64,000 nucleotides of DNA, from assembly GCA_027315165.1 (NCBI GenBank), contig DAHUYN010000006.1, positions 60,708 through 124,707 of the forward strand, written 5' to 3'. This document shows positions 25,320-35,800 of the stretch, one piece after another (the stretch's first letter is position 1; the number at the start of each line of letters is the position of its first letter). The position numbers and the translations under genes are program-made. The stretch comes from Thermoplasmata archaeon. GTDB taxonomy: Archaea > Thermoplasmatota > Thermoplasmata > Lutacidiplasmatales > UBA184. The notes under the pieces were generated by a model, which had not been told where the DNA came from, ran no database searches, and worked only from the letters and a program-made list of their open reading frames with translations.

Positions 25320-28300
25320 CTACGGGTTCGACCCGCCCATGCTGCCGTCGGACTGCAGCTTCGGAAGCTCCTGCGGGCTCGACGCCTCGTAGACGGGCTG
25401 CTCGGGGGCCGGGGGCTCCTCACCGCCGCCGCCGCCGCGCCGGCGCATCAGCAACACGAGCGCCACGACCGCGACGACCACGATCACGACGACGATCAGC
25501 ACGACCGTCGTGAGCGGGATCCCGTTGTTCGAGGCGTTCGTGGTCGGGTTCGGCGGCGGGGGTGGCTTGTTGTTCACCGAGGTGTTCAACGCCACGTTCA
25601 GCAGCGTCCCGTTCCCGGCGCTCACGTAGACGACCTGGCTCGAGGTGTTGTAGCCGTTCGCCTGGACGTAGACCGTCCAGTTGTAGCCGCCGAGCAGGCT
25701 CACGTTGTAGACGCCCGTCTGCGCGTTGTACTGGTACGGGCCGCCCCGGGTCTGGTTGGTGATCCGCAGCTCGAGCTGCTTGGACAGCGCGGCCGTCGGA
25801 CCGATCGTCCCCGTGATCCAGCCGTAGTTCGTCAGGGTCACGTTGACGAACGTCGTGTGGCCGGCCAGGACCGCGATGTTGCTGATCACCGAGAGGTTGT
25901 AGCCCTTCTGCGTCGCCGAGAGGCTGTGGAAGCCGCCGCGCGCGCTGACGTTGAAGACGCCCGCCACCGTCGTCTCGCTCACGCCGTCGACCTTGAGCAC
26001 GAGGTTGGCGGTCGCGCCCTTGACCGTGCCCGAGATCCAGCCGCCCGTGAGGTAGAAGTTGTGGTTGACGACCCCGCCCGCGGTCACCGTGAGGTAGGCC
26101 GACTGGGCGGCGTAGCCCGAGAGCGACGCGTTGAGCCAGTGGCTGCCCCACGGGACGACGAGCGTGAAGATCATCGACGTCGTGTTGACCTGGGCCGCGA
26201 CCGAGACGTTGTCGAGCGTCAGGTTCGCGGTGACCGGGTTGAGGATGCCGGTGATCGTTCCCGTCTGCCGCTGCAGGTTGAAGTTCACCCAGGTCGTCAC
26301 GCCGCCGACCGCGGCCTTGAGGTCCGACTGACCGACGTAGAGCGGCGCCGTCGCGTTGAGCCAGTAGGCGCTCCCGGACGCGACGCCGATATTGTAGGTC
26401 AGCATCGAGCCGGAGGGCGTCAGCGTCACCGGCTGCCCGTTGACCGTCAGGGCCACGCCCGCCACGTTCGGGGTGATGTTCCCCGCGAAGAAGGCGGCCG
26501 GGACGGGCGTGTAGAGCGCGGTCAGGTTCCCCGTCCCGCTGTAGGTGAACGACGTGCGGTAGCTCGTCGAGGTCGACACGCCCGCCCACGTCGTGAACCC
26601 GTCGATGTACGTCGCGTTGTACGGGACCGTCTGCGGCGCCTGGGCCGTGATGGTCGCGCCCGAGTCCCAGCCGAGCTGGGCCGGCACCGTGTAGCTCGTC
26701 GACGAGCCGAACACGGTGATCGAGACGGAGACCGCGCCGGGGGCGTTCGTCGTCACGTTCGTGGCCGCGACCTGCGCGGTCATGATCGTCACGTCGCCGT
26801 TGGACAGGCACGTCGAGGACCGGCAGTCGGGCCAGATCGGGACCGCGCCGGCCGAGGTCGCCGCGACGCCCATGTTGAACCCGATGTCCTTGATCGTCGT
26901 GCCGGGGGCGCTCGACGTGTCGGAGATCACGAACTGGTGGGACCAGGTCGTGCCGCCGTCCTTCGAGTAGACGCCGTAGAGGTTGTAGTTCCCCGTCCCG
27001 GTGCCGACGCCGAGGTAGGTGACCCAGACGGTCCCGTCAGGTCCGACGGCGATCGCCGGCTGGAAGTAGGTCACCGAGGTCGTCTGTGCGGTGAGGTAGG
27101 AGACGGTTCCCCAGGTGGCGCCGCCGTTGGTGCTCCGGAGGAAGGCGATCGCCGAGTAGCCCGCGTAGCTGCTCGTCTGGTTGTCCTGCCAGACGACGTA
27201 GAGGTTCCCCGAGTGCGGGGAACTCGTCCAGTTGTCGGCCGCGAGGACCGGGAACTGCGCGGTCGCGAAGGCGTCCGGCGAGGTCGGCGACCCGCCCTCA
27301 GGGTTGACGAACGCGGGGCCGAGGTCGGACTCCGTCGACCAGGTCGCGCCGCCGTTGGTCGACTTCTCCATCGCCCAGGGGTACTGACCCGAGGAGGTGG
27401 CGTTCGCGAAGTCCGCGAACATCGCATAGACCGTGTGCGTCGAGCTCGGGCCCATCGCGAGCGAGATCGAGTCCGACACCGGGTTGGAGATGTTGAGCGG
27501 GGCGCTCCACGTGGCGCCGCCGTCGCTCGAGTAGACGACCTGGACGAACGCCTGGGAGGCGCGGCCGCAGCTCGTCGCGTTCCAGTTCTCGTGGAAGACG
27601 TCCCAGCCGGCGACGGCGGTGTGACCGTCGGTCACGATCCAGGGGCGCTCCGGGAGGTTGTTGACGTAGTAGTTCGGCGTCAGGCCATAGATCGAGCAGG
27701 CCGAGGCGAAGGGGATCCACTTCAGGGCGGTCTCCTGGTCGAGCTGCGTCGCGTTCGACCAGGTGAGGCCCCCGTTGCTCGAGTGGGAGATCGCAAAGCC
27801 CCAGGGAGCCTGGACCCCCGAGGGCCCCGAGCAGTTGAGGAACGGGTCGAGGAGGCAGGCGTTCGCGTAGCCCGTGATCGCGACCGCCGTGTCGTTGCTG
27901 GCCGCCGCGAGGACGGTGGGGCCGGTCGTGATCGAGCCGTACGTCGTGGTGCCCGACGTCTGCCATTGGGTCACGTTCCGCGAGATCGGCGTCTCCGTCC
28001 AGGTCACGCCGCCGTCGGTCGACCGCCAGGAGGCGGCGAGGCCGTTGGCGAAGAACTGGGAGGTCGGCGCGATCGTGGTTGCGCTGAGCGTGCACGGGGT
28101 CCCGCCGGTCCCGTTGAACATGTCGTTGAGGCTCGAGGCGCCGGCGAGGAGGTCAGAGGCGCTTGTCCCCACCTGGGCGACGGTCTCGCCACCGAAGAAC
28201 GGCACGTAGAGGTTCGCGCCCCAGCTCGCACAATCGCTCGTGGGGAGCTCAAAGTTCGTCGACGTCGAGCCGTCGGGGCGGGCGCCCGAAGCGACCGGGG

Positions 28301-28649
28301 CCTGGGCCGAGGACGTCGAGAGGGGGCCGACGGTCGCCGGCGCGAGAGCGGCCGGCGAGTGGAGCGCGGCGTTCACGCGCTCGAGCACGGTGCGTTCGAG
28401 CGACGCCGGCACGGGGAGGCTCGAGGCCGAGGCGCCGGGCAGGACGGCGTGCGCCGCCACCGGGGCCGCGTTCGCCGCTCCGCCCGGCACCGCCGTCGCC
28501 GCCTGCACGGGGAGCAGGAGGACGACCGTGAGGAGCAGGAGTCCCGAGAGGCTCAGGAACGTAGAGGTTCGGGCGGGGCTTCGGGCCGGGTTCGTTCGGT
28601 CGGTCGCGTGCATGGAGCTCTGGGATACGGTTCGCTGTTCGCTTATCAT
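25320..28649 (-). CDS. Giant surface protein: Asp-box propeller plus PEGA-like repeats
   Basis: 1109 residues. A signal-anchor helix (about 32-55, FLSLSGLLLLTVVLLLPVQA) is followed by a propeller of about 480 residues with six Asp boxes (STDGGVTW, SSNGGLTW, SSDGGATW, STNGGATW twice, SKDGGTTW), then four or five PEGA/CarboxypepD-type sandwiches (LTVNGQPV, LTLDNVSV, LKVDGVSE as repeat starts). The C-terminal helix (LTTVVLIVVVIVVVAVVALVLL) is followed by MRRRGGGGGEE and a Pro/Ser-rich tail. The ATG overlaps the stop of the upstream gene (ATGA), which fixes the start and shows coupling. Probably glycosylated, from many N-x-S/T sites. Confidence 0.85.
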   Translation of the reverse strand: MISEQRTVSQSSMHATDRTNPARSPARTSTFLSLSGLLLLTVVLLLPVQAATAVPGGAANAAPVAAHAVLPGASASSLPVPASLERTVLERVNAALHSPAALAPATVGPLSTSSAQAPVASGARPDGSTSTNFELPTSDCASWGANLYVPFFGGETVAQVGTSASDLLAGASSLNDMFNGTGGTPCTLSATTIAPTSQFFANGLAASWRSTDGGVTWTETPISRNVTQWQTSGTTTYGSITTGPTVLAAASNDTAVAITGYANACLLDPFLNCSGPSGVQAPWGFAISHSSNGGLTWSNATQLDQETALKWIPFASACSIYGLTPNYYVNNLPERPWIVTDGHTAVAGWDVFHENWNATSCGRASQAFVQVVYSSDGGATWSAPLNISNPVSDSISLAMGPSSTHTVYAMFADFANATSSGQYPWAMEKSTNGGATWSTESDLGPAFVNPEGGSPTSPDAFATAQFPVLAADNWTSSPHSGNLYVVWQDNQTSSYAGYSAIAFLRSTNGGATWGTVSYLTAQTTSVTYFQPAIAVGPDGTVWVTYLGVGTGTGNYNLYGVYSKDGGTTWSHQFVISDTSSAPGTTIKDIGFNMGVAATSAGAVPIWPDCRSSTCLSNGDVTIMTAQVAATNVTTNAPGAVSVSITVFGSSTSYTVPAQLGWDSGATITAQAPQTVPYNATYIDGFTTWAGVSTSTSYRTSFTYSGTGNLTALYTPVPAAFFAGNITPNVAGVALTVNGQPVTLTPSGSMLTYNIGVASGSAYWLNATAPLYVGQSDLKAAVGGVTTWVNFNLQRQTGTITGILNPVTANLTLDNVSVAAQVNTTSMIFTLVVPWGSHWLNASLSGYAAQSAYLTVTAGGVVNHNFYLTGGWISGTVKGATANLVLKVDGVSETTVAGVFNVSARGGFHSLSATQKGYNLSVISNIAVLAGHTTFVNVTLTNYGWITGTIGPTAALSKQLELRITNQTRGGPYQYNAQTGVYNVSLLGGYNWTVYVQANGYNTSSQVVYVSAGNGTLLNVALNTSVNNKPPPPPNPTTNASNNGIPLTTVVLIVVVIVVVAVVALVLLMRRRGGGGGEEPPAPEQPVYEASSPQELPKLQSDGSMGGSNP

Positions 28650-31600
28650 GGTTTCGCTTGCTCGGATTCGGATTCTCTCGGCTCGGTGCCCGGCTCTGGG
28701 GCCGGGGTCTCGGCCGGCTCGGCGGCGGGGGCGGCGTAGCCGACCCCACCGTCCTCGCGGGAGGAGGGGGCGTGGCGGCGAACGCGGGCTCCGATGACGA
28801 GGACCGCCAGGACCGCGAGGACCGCGGCCCCGAGGGCCGCGAGCGTCGTCGGGGGAAGGCTCGCCGTCGCGGTCGCCGTCGGCGCGACGATGTCGAGCGT
28901 GCCGCTCGCGTTCGCGATGCGCCCGTAGGGGTCGGTGACGGTCACCGTGACCACGTAGCTACCAGGGCTCGCGTAGGTGTGCGAGGTGAAGTTCACGGGG
29001 GTCGTGAGCTGACCGCCGTCGCCGAAGCTCCAGGCGTAGCTGTAGTTGTACGGCGGAACGGGGACGGCGACCGTGACGCCGAGCAGGACGGAGATCCCCG
29101 AGAACGCGCTCGTCGGCACCGAGATCGAGAGCGTCGGGAGCACGGGCTGGTAGAATGCGCCGACCGTGCCGGAGCCGTTGACCCAGAGCGTCGTGTTCGC
29201 GACCGAGAGGTTCGACGAGGCGGTCCACCGGACCAGATGCTCGCCCGCGCACGGCGCGGCGGAGATCGCGTACGTCCCGCCCGTGAGTGGGAGCACCGTC
29301 CCGTTGCGGACCGTCTGGCCCGCGACCCGGATCCCGCCACAGCTCGAGGGCGTGACGCTGACGACGACCTGGTAGACGACCGGCGTGAAGACGGCCGTCA
29401 GCACCGCCGCCGAGGAGAGGAAGACCGTCTGAGCACCGAGCGTCGTTCCGCCGGGGAGCTGCGCCCCCGAGCTGTTGACCCAGCTCGAGAAGCCGTAGCC
29501 CGCACAGGGGACCGCCACGAGCGTGTACTGCCGGAACTCCGTGAGCGTCAGGATACCGCCCGACGGATAGCTCACGTTCGCCACCTCGACCGAGCCGCAC
29601 GTGCTCGGCGACGTGTAGACGTAGAGGGTGGCGAGCGGCTGGAAGACCGCCTGGATGGCGCCGCTCCCGTTGAGCCAGGCCTCGTTCCCGACGATCGAGA
29701 TCCCCCCGTAGGTGACCCAGCCGAGGAAGCCGTAGCCTGGGCAGGGGGAGGCCGAGACGCTCGCGACCGTGCCGGGCGCCACGTAGGTGAAGTTCGAGTT
29801 CTCGAACGGCGCCCCGTTGAACAGGATCGCGCCGCAGTCGGCCGGGTCCGTCAGGAACGCCACGACCTGGCTGGGGGTCCCCTGGATGAACGTGAAGTAG
29901 ACCGTCCCCGAGGCGTTCACGGTCGCGACATTGCCGACGACCGATACGCCCCCGCCGCCCGAGATCGCGAAGAGATACCAACCCGCGCACGGCGTGCCGG
30001 TGACGACGTGGGTCGAGTTGTTCGCGACGACGACCATCTCGTCGTAGGTGACCCGGCTCGCGTCCCAGTAGCCGCGACCGCAGCCTGAGATCACGACGTT
30101 GACCATCGTGAGGACGTAGTAGTTCTCCGTGATCGTCCCGCCGTTCGTCACCGTGAGGGTGCTCCCGGAGACGGAGAGCCCACCGGTCGTCACCCAGGGG
30201 GACCGGAACCCGTAGTGGAAGCACGGGTCGGGGGCGATCGGGTAGCTCCCCGAGGCGAGCGTGAGCGCCGTCCCGCTCGTGTAGCCCGCCCCCGAGAGCG
30301 CCACGCCACCGCAGTTCGACGGATTCGTGTAGAAGATGACGCTGTTCCCCGAGGTCGTCGTGACGAAGTTCGCCGTCAGCGTCCCGTTCGAGAACGGCTC
30401 GAGGTTGTAGGCACTGTTCGAGCCACCGAGGATCGACAGGTTCCCGGTGAACGTCCAGCCCGCGAACGACTTTCCCGAGCAGCCGAGGAAGGAGAGCGTG
30501 TAGTTCGACTGGTCGAGCAGGCTGATGCCGGAGCCGTCCGACAGGTAGCTCCCGTTGAGGACGACCTGGCCGCAGGTCGACGGGTTCGTGTGGACCGTCA
30601 GCTGGTCGAAGGGCCGGACGTACTGCCAGCTGGCCGCGAGGCTCCCGCTCGAGCTCACGCCGAGGTCCGTCGAGAGCGCGAACGGCGATCCCACGGTGAG
30701 CCCCCGGGTGACCGCCCAGCGCTGGAAGGTGTAGGGGTAGCAGGAGCGGCCGACGAGCGGGTAGTCCCCCGGCTGGATCAGGACCGTGGTGTTGTTGGCG
30801 TACGTCAGCCCGTTCACGCTGGCGCTCGCGCAGGCGGGGAACGGGATGGCCACCCCGACCTTGAAGGTCGGGAGCGGGCCGCGCTGGATGTGATAAGCGC
30901 CCGAGTACGGTTGGACGATCACGGCGCCCGCGCGGTTCGTGGCGTTGAGCGTGAAGTTGATCCAGCCGTTGACCCCGCTCGGAATCTCGGCCGAGAAGTT
31001 GGCGCTGTTGGGGAGCCCGCCGATCGCCTGGCGGGTCATCGCGATCGACGTCACGGGCCCGCCGTTGACCTGGTAGTTGAGGTACGCCGAGGCGATCGCG
31101 CCGAGGTCCTGGATCCACGCCGTGACGTTCACGGCGGCGCCCGGGCCGACGAACCCCTCCCGGGAGTCGTTGGTCGTCCGGTAGAAATAGAAGGGGACCA
31201 GGTCGTGGAGGTTGCCCGAGGAGAGGAGCTCGACCGAAGGGCCGCCCCAGTCCTGGGTGGTCCACGTCCAGTTCGACCCGAAGTCGAGCTGGCTCCCGTT
31301 GTAGGTGAACCAGGGGTAGAAACCGTTCCCGCCGTTGTAGGCGTTGTTGTAGCAGTCGCTCGTGAGCCCCGTGACGTAGTTGCAGACGCCGGAGTCCGAG
31401 GCCGGGGCGAAGTAGTAGTAGTCGCCATAGTAGCCGCCGCCGGAGTAGAACGCCGGGATCCCGAACTCGGGCGGGTGGGTCCCCTGCCAGATCGTCGAGT
31501 TGTAGGAGTCACAGACCGAGAAGGAGCTCGAGCCCATCGGACACAGCGAGAACCCGATGCCGAGACCGACGTTCATCGACCAGTTGAGGAGACAGAAGTC

Positions 31601-32398
31601 GGGGCAGGAGGCGTTGAAGTACGGCTCGAAGGTGTAGCTCCCCGAGTTCGTCGAATTGAGGAGGTAGTCGAGGCTGTCGGCCGAGTGCGTCGAGTCGTTG
31701 ACCCAGACCGCGAGGCCCGTCGTCGACTTCGGGTCCCCCGAGAAGGTGACGGTGAGGTGGTCCCCGGAGGGGATCGACCCGCTCGAGGTCGCGTTCCCCG
31801 ACGGGTTGTACTCGTCGGTCTCGCAGTAAAAGCTGCTGTTCCACGTGAAGTTCGTGTAGGGGCAGATTCCGCCCGAGTAGACGGCCGCGTTGAGGAGCGA
31901 GAAGACGTGCAGGCTCGTCGTGTAGCTGAGCCCGCTGCCCGAGCCGGAGGGGACGAAGACGACCTCGGCGTAGGACTGGCCCCACTCGCTGAAGTGGTCG
32001 CCCTTCACGACCATCCCGACCCAGAACTGCGCGTAGGCGTTCGCCTGGGGCTGCGACCCATCCACCGGTAGGTTCACGGGGATCGAGAAGCGCTCGCCCG
32101 AGCCCGGCTGCGAGGAGAAGAAGGCGGCGTGCACCTCATCGGGACCGATGTAGCCGCAGGTGCCCTGGTTCTTCTGCGAGGGGCTCAGGGGCCAGACGCC
32201 GTTCTGCGGCTCGTAGATCGGGTACGGCGGGGGAGGGCAGGTGATGGAGGGGTGCGGGTGGAGCGGGGCCGGCGCCGAGGCGACCGCGATCGGCGACGCG
32301 GCGGCCCCGGGAGCCCCGGAACCCGTCCCGAGCGTCGGCGAGAGCAGGAACGAGGCCGCGACGACGAGAGCGAGGAGCAGGGTCGCGGAGCGGTTCAT
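28646..32398 (-). CDS. Giant surface protein with seven Cys-paired InlB-like repeats and PKD domain
   Basis: 1250 residues. Signal peptide at 1-24. The N-terminal module (about 55-400) is shared with the gene at 21817-25212 and has many Cys and aromatic residues, some in Tyr runs such as YYGDYYYF. Seven tandem repeats follow (about 515-1085), each with a cysteine pair 30-31 residues apart (523/553, 609/640, 696/726, 773/804, 855/886, 934/965, 1020/1050) and most with a GFxxW-type core, resembling divergent InlB B-repeats. One PKD domain (WSFGDGG at about 1123) precedes a C-terminal helix (about 1186-1204) and a long Glu/Pro-rich tail. A GAGGGA Shine-Dalgarno-like patch is next to the ATG, 27 bases after the small membrane gene. 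Confidence 0.85.
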   Translation of the reverse strand: MNRSATLLLALVVAASFLLSPTLGTGSGAPGAAASPIAVASAPAPLHPHPSITCPPPPYPIYEPQNGVWPLSPSQKNQGTCGYIGPDEVHAAFFSSQPGSGERFSIPVNLPVDGSQPQANAYAQFWVGMVVKGDHFSEWGQSYAEVVFVPSGSGSGLSYTTSLHVFSLLNAAVYSGGICPYTNFTWNSSFYCETDEYNPSGNATSSGSIPSGDHLTVTFSGDPKSTTGLAVWVNDSTHSADSLDYLLNSTNSGSYTFEPYFNASCPDFCLLNWSMNVGLGIGFSLCPMGSSSFSVCDSYNSTIWQGTHPPEFGIPAFYSGGGYYGDYYYFAPASDSGVCNYVTGLTSDCYNNAYNGGNGFYPWFTYNGSQLDFGSNWTWTTQDWGGPSVELLSSGNLHDLVPFYFYRTTNDSREGFVGPGAAVNVTAWIQDLGAIASAYLNYQVNGGPVTSIAMTRQAIGGLPNSANFSAEIPSGVNGWINFTLNATNRAGAVIVQPYSGAYHIQRGPLPTFKVGVAIPFPACASASVNGLTYANNTTVLIQPGDYPLVGRSCYPYTFQRWAVTRGLTVGSPFALSTDLGVSSSGSLAASWQYVRPFDQLTVHTNPSTCGQVVLNGSYLSDGSGISLLDQSNYTLSFLGCSGKSFAGWTFTGNLSILGGSNSAYNLEPFSNGTLTANFVTTTSGNSVIFYTNPSNCGGVALSGAGYTSGTALTLASGSYPIAPDPCFHYGFRSPWVTTGGLSVSGSTLTVTNGGTITENYYVLTMVNVVISGCGRGYWDASRVTYDEMVVVANNSTHVVTGTPCAGWYLFAISGGGGVSVVGNVATVNASGTVYFTFIQGTPSQVVAFLTDPADCGAILFNGAPFENSNFTYVAPGTVASVSASPCPGYGFLGWVTYGGISIVGNEAWLNGSGAIQAVFQPLATLYVYTSPSTCGSVEVANVSYPSGGILTLTEFRQYTLVAVPCAGYGFSSWVNSSGAQLPGGTTLGAQTVFLSSAAVLTAVFTPVVYQVVVSVTPSSCGGIRVAGQTVRNGTVLPLTGGTYAISAAPCAGEHLVRWTASSNLSVANTTLWVNGSGTVGAFYQPVLPTLSISVPTSAFSGISVLLGVTVAVPVPPYNYSYAWSFGDGGQLTTPVNFTSHTYASPGSYVVTVTVTDPYGRIANASGTLDIVAPTATATASLPPTTLAALGAAVLAVLAVLVIGARVRRHAPSSREDGGVGYAAPAAEPAETPAPEPGTEPRESESEQAKP
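29146..30856 (-). repeat. Seven protein-level repeats with conserved Cys pairs
   Basis: The coding stretch for residues about 515-1085 of the surface protein holds seven units of 77-87 residues. In every unit the first Cys (mostly CG) and second Cys (mostly CxG) are separated by 30 or 31 positions. The repeats are diverged at DNA level and are domain repeats, not direct DNA repeats. Confidence 0.75.
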
Positions 32399-32425
32399 CG
32401 GTCCCTCGGTCGTCGCTCGCCGACG

Positions 32426-32779
32426 CTAGCGCTCGCGGTCCGGGGCCGGCTCGCGCGCTCTAGAGGCCGCACCGCCGCGCTCGCGGGGGTCGTAGACCTC
32501 GAGGCTCGGGGCGATGGCGATCTCGCGGGCGCGGCGCCCGAGGGGGCGGCGCCGGGGGTGGTCCCGCTCGTACCGGCGTTGATCGTAGAAGGCGCTGAAG
32601 CCCAGGAGGGCGACGGCCCCGCCCGCGAAGGCGATCCCGAGGGAGAGGTAGCCCGCCCCCGGGAGCCCCGAGAGCGCGGGCTCGTAGGCGCCGACCAGGA
32701 AGACGAGGAGACCCAGGACCGCGATCGCCAGCCAGACCGTCGAGTCGAACCGGCGGGAGATGTCCGCGAGGTCAACCAT
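32426..32779 (-). CDS. Small two-helix membrane protein next to the membrane AAA+ ATPase
   Basis: 117 residues from the ATG at 32779 (an upstream start at 32824 would add 15). Two membrane helices (about 15-34 and 44-66) form a hairpin, followed by a long basic cytoplasmic tail (FYDQRRYERDHPRRRPLGRR and on) and a charged end. It sits between the membrane AAA+ ATPase (99 bases upstream) and a giant surface gene (27 bases downstream), all in the same direction. It could be an adaptor for the ATPase. Family not recognised. Confidence 0.65.
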   Translation of the reverse strand: MVDLADISRRFDSTVWLAIAVLGLLVFLVGAYEPALSGLPGAGYLSLGIAFAGGAVALLGFSAFYDQRRYERDHPRRRPLGRRAREIAIAPSLEVYDPRERGGAASRAREPAPDRER

Positions 32780-32878
32780 CGGCGACGCTCGGACCCCAGA
32801 ACGGGTTGGCACCGGGGCGGGCACGACGGCATGCTCCGACCTCCGGTGTCGTCCATCTCACGTGCGGTCCCTGCCACC

Positions 32879-35800
32879 CTATCCGCGGGTCCCGTAGCTC
32901 TTGATGAACTCCTGGGCCCAGTTGAGGGTCTCCGGCGTGATCGACGACCTCGTCTTCGTGACCGCCTCGAGGAGGTTCGCCATCCGAACGCCGACGACGG
33001 TGCCGGTCGGCTCGACCTTCTCGGCCGGCGCCGGGGCGGCGCCGCCGAAGAGGCCCATCGAGCCCGCGACCGACTCCTCGCGCGTCGTCTCCGTCACGAG
33101 CTGCTCGCGGAGGGCGATCAGCTTGGCGTCGTCGACGACGCTGGCGATGTCGGCGCCCGAGTAGCCGTCGGAGCGCTTGGCGAGCTCGCCGAAGTCGATC
33201 GAGCCCTCGGTCGGGACGCCCTTGAGGTGGATCCGGAAGATGTCCTGCCGTGCCGTTGGGTCGGGGGGCGGCACGTAGAAGATCTTGTCGAATCGCCCGG
33301 GCCGCAGCAGCGCCGGGTCGAGGGTCTGCGGCCGGTTCGTCGTCGCGATGATGATCACCTTGTCCTTCGGCCGGAGACCGTCCATCTCCGTGAGGAACTG
33401 GCTGACCGCTCTCGAGACCTCGGGGGTCTTCATCGAGTCCTTCGACGCGAGCGCGTCGATCTCATCGAAGAAGACGATCGACGGGGCGTTCTCGCGGGCC
33501 CGGTAGAGCACATCGCGGACCGCGGCCTCGGACTGACCGGCGAGTGCGCTCACGAGCTCGGGACCGTTGACGATCTGCATCGGGACGTTGAGCTCGTTCG
33601 CCGCCGCCCGCATCACGTGGGTCTTTCCGCAGCCCGGCGGGCCGAACAGGAGGATCCCGCGTCCGGTCTTGATCTTGTAGCTCTCCATCAGCTCCGGCCG
33701 CGTGAGGGGCAGCTCGACGTACTCGCGGATCGCCTGCTTGATGTCGAGGAGCCCGCCGACGTCGTCCCAGCGGACGATGATCTTGCGCTCCATCCGCTGG
33801 ACCTGGTGCATCTTCCGCTCGTAGTCGAGCTTCATCGTCTCGTAGTCGGAGACCATCCGCAGCGAGATCGACGGCTTGATCCGCGGAAGCACCTGACGGA
33901 AGTCGTCCATCGTCATCGGGGCCATCGTCCCGGTCATCATCTCGCGCCGGACGGCGATCGTCGCGCCCTCGCGCACGAGGTTGGCCAGGTCCGCGCCCGA
34001 GAACCGCTCGGTCTTCTTCGCGATCTCCGCGAGGTCGATGTCCTTCGCGACCGGTCGGCCGACGAGGTGGACGTGGACGATCTCCATCCGCTCGTTGAAG
34101 TCGGGCGGCGGGACGTAGATGATCTTGTCGAGCCGGCCCGGACGCATCATCGCCGGGTCGATCAGGTCGGGCTTGTTCGTCGAACCGACGACGATGACGC
34201 CCGCCGACTTGTCGATGCCGTCCATCTCCGAGAGAAGGATCGAGAGCAGGCGGGGCGTGACGTCGTCCGCCGTGTACATGTCGCGGCGCTTGGCGACCGC
34301 GTCGATCTCATCCATGAAGAGGATGCACGGCGCGCGCTCACGGGCGGTTCGCAACAGGTCGGCGACCCGGCCCTCCGACTCGCCGTACCACTTGCTCATC
34401 AGGTCCGAGCACTTGATCGAGATCATCTCGACGCCGAGCTCGGAGGCGAGCGCCTTCATCAGCATCGTCTTCCCGCAGCCGGGCGGGCCGAACAGCAGGA
34501 TCCCCTTCGGCGGCTCGAGCTTGAAGCGGGTCGTCACGTCCTTGCGCATCAGCGGGATGATCATCGACTCCTTGATGTCCGCCTTGACGTCGTGGAGTCC
34601 GCCGACCATCTCGAAGGTCGTCTTCTGGAGGCCCCGCATCTCCGCGACCCGCGTTCCGACGCTCGTCGCGCCCAGTCGGGACGTGAAGTAGGCCTCGAAG
34701 GCGTCGCGGATGACGAGCGAGCCCGCGGCCGCCGTGATCATCCCGGGGATGAACCCGAGGACGACGAGGTTGCCGACGTTGACGTAGTTGAGCGCCGCGA
34801 ACGCCCCGAAGGTCGTCACGGCCAGGACGACGCCCCCGTACAGGGAGTACTTCCAGAGCTTGTCCCAGGTCTGGCTCTCGCGCTCCTTGAGCGCCCACGT
34901 CACGATCGCCGTTGCCGCGCACCAGGCGCCGATCTGGACGAGCGGGATCGCGATCGCCCCGATGCCCGCGCCGCCGTTCGTCAGGACCGAGACGTTCGGG
35001 TTGAGCAGGTTCGCATAGGCCGCCCCGATCGAGTCCACCGAGAAGAAGGGGTACGGCAGAGGACCCTTGAGGGAGGCCGCGTGTCCCGCGATCAGGCTCG
35101 GCGAACCGCTCGCGCCGGGCCCGACGAGGTAGCCGAGCACCGGGAGGTTACCGAGCGTGACGAACAGGCTCACCATGAGCCCGCCCGCGACCGCGACCGC
35201 GAGCCCGATGTAGAGCGAAAAGATCATCGCGAGGAACACCGGGATCGCGAACGACAGACCGACCGGGGCCAAGAACAGGACCAGGAAGGCCCCGACCCCG
35301 AACCGGAAGTCGATCAGCGAGGCGAAGAGGATCGGGATCGCCGCGAAGAGGAAGATGAACCCCATCGCGCCCGACTGGTAGGCCACCTCCGGCGCGACCA
35401 GCAGGATGAGGAGCATCAACGAGACCTGGGGGAACTTCCAGGCCACGAGCATCACCGCACCCGCGATGACGAGGACGAACCACCACGGGTAGAACGGCAT
35501 GAAGAAGCCGCCGAACAGCGCCGTGATGCCCATCAGCATCACCGAGAGGTTCCGTGGGTCCTTGGTCTGGCGCATCAGCCACCGCTCGACGGGGCGGTCG
35601 AAGAACATCCCCGCCGCGAGGAGAGCAGCGCCGAGGCCCATCAGGAAGAAGAACAGGTAGTCGTAGAGGGGCGCGGGCGACGGCTGGAGGTACGCCTGGC
35701 CGATCGCGACCGCCTGCGAGCCCTGGAGCCCGTTGTTGAGCGCGTTGTAGGTCGCGTCCGCCTGCGCGTCCAGCGTGAGCCAGTTGAGGCCGTTGTACTG

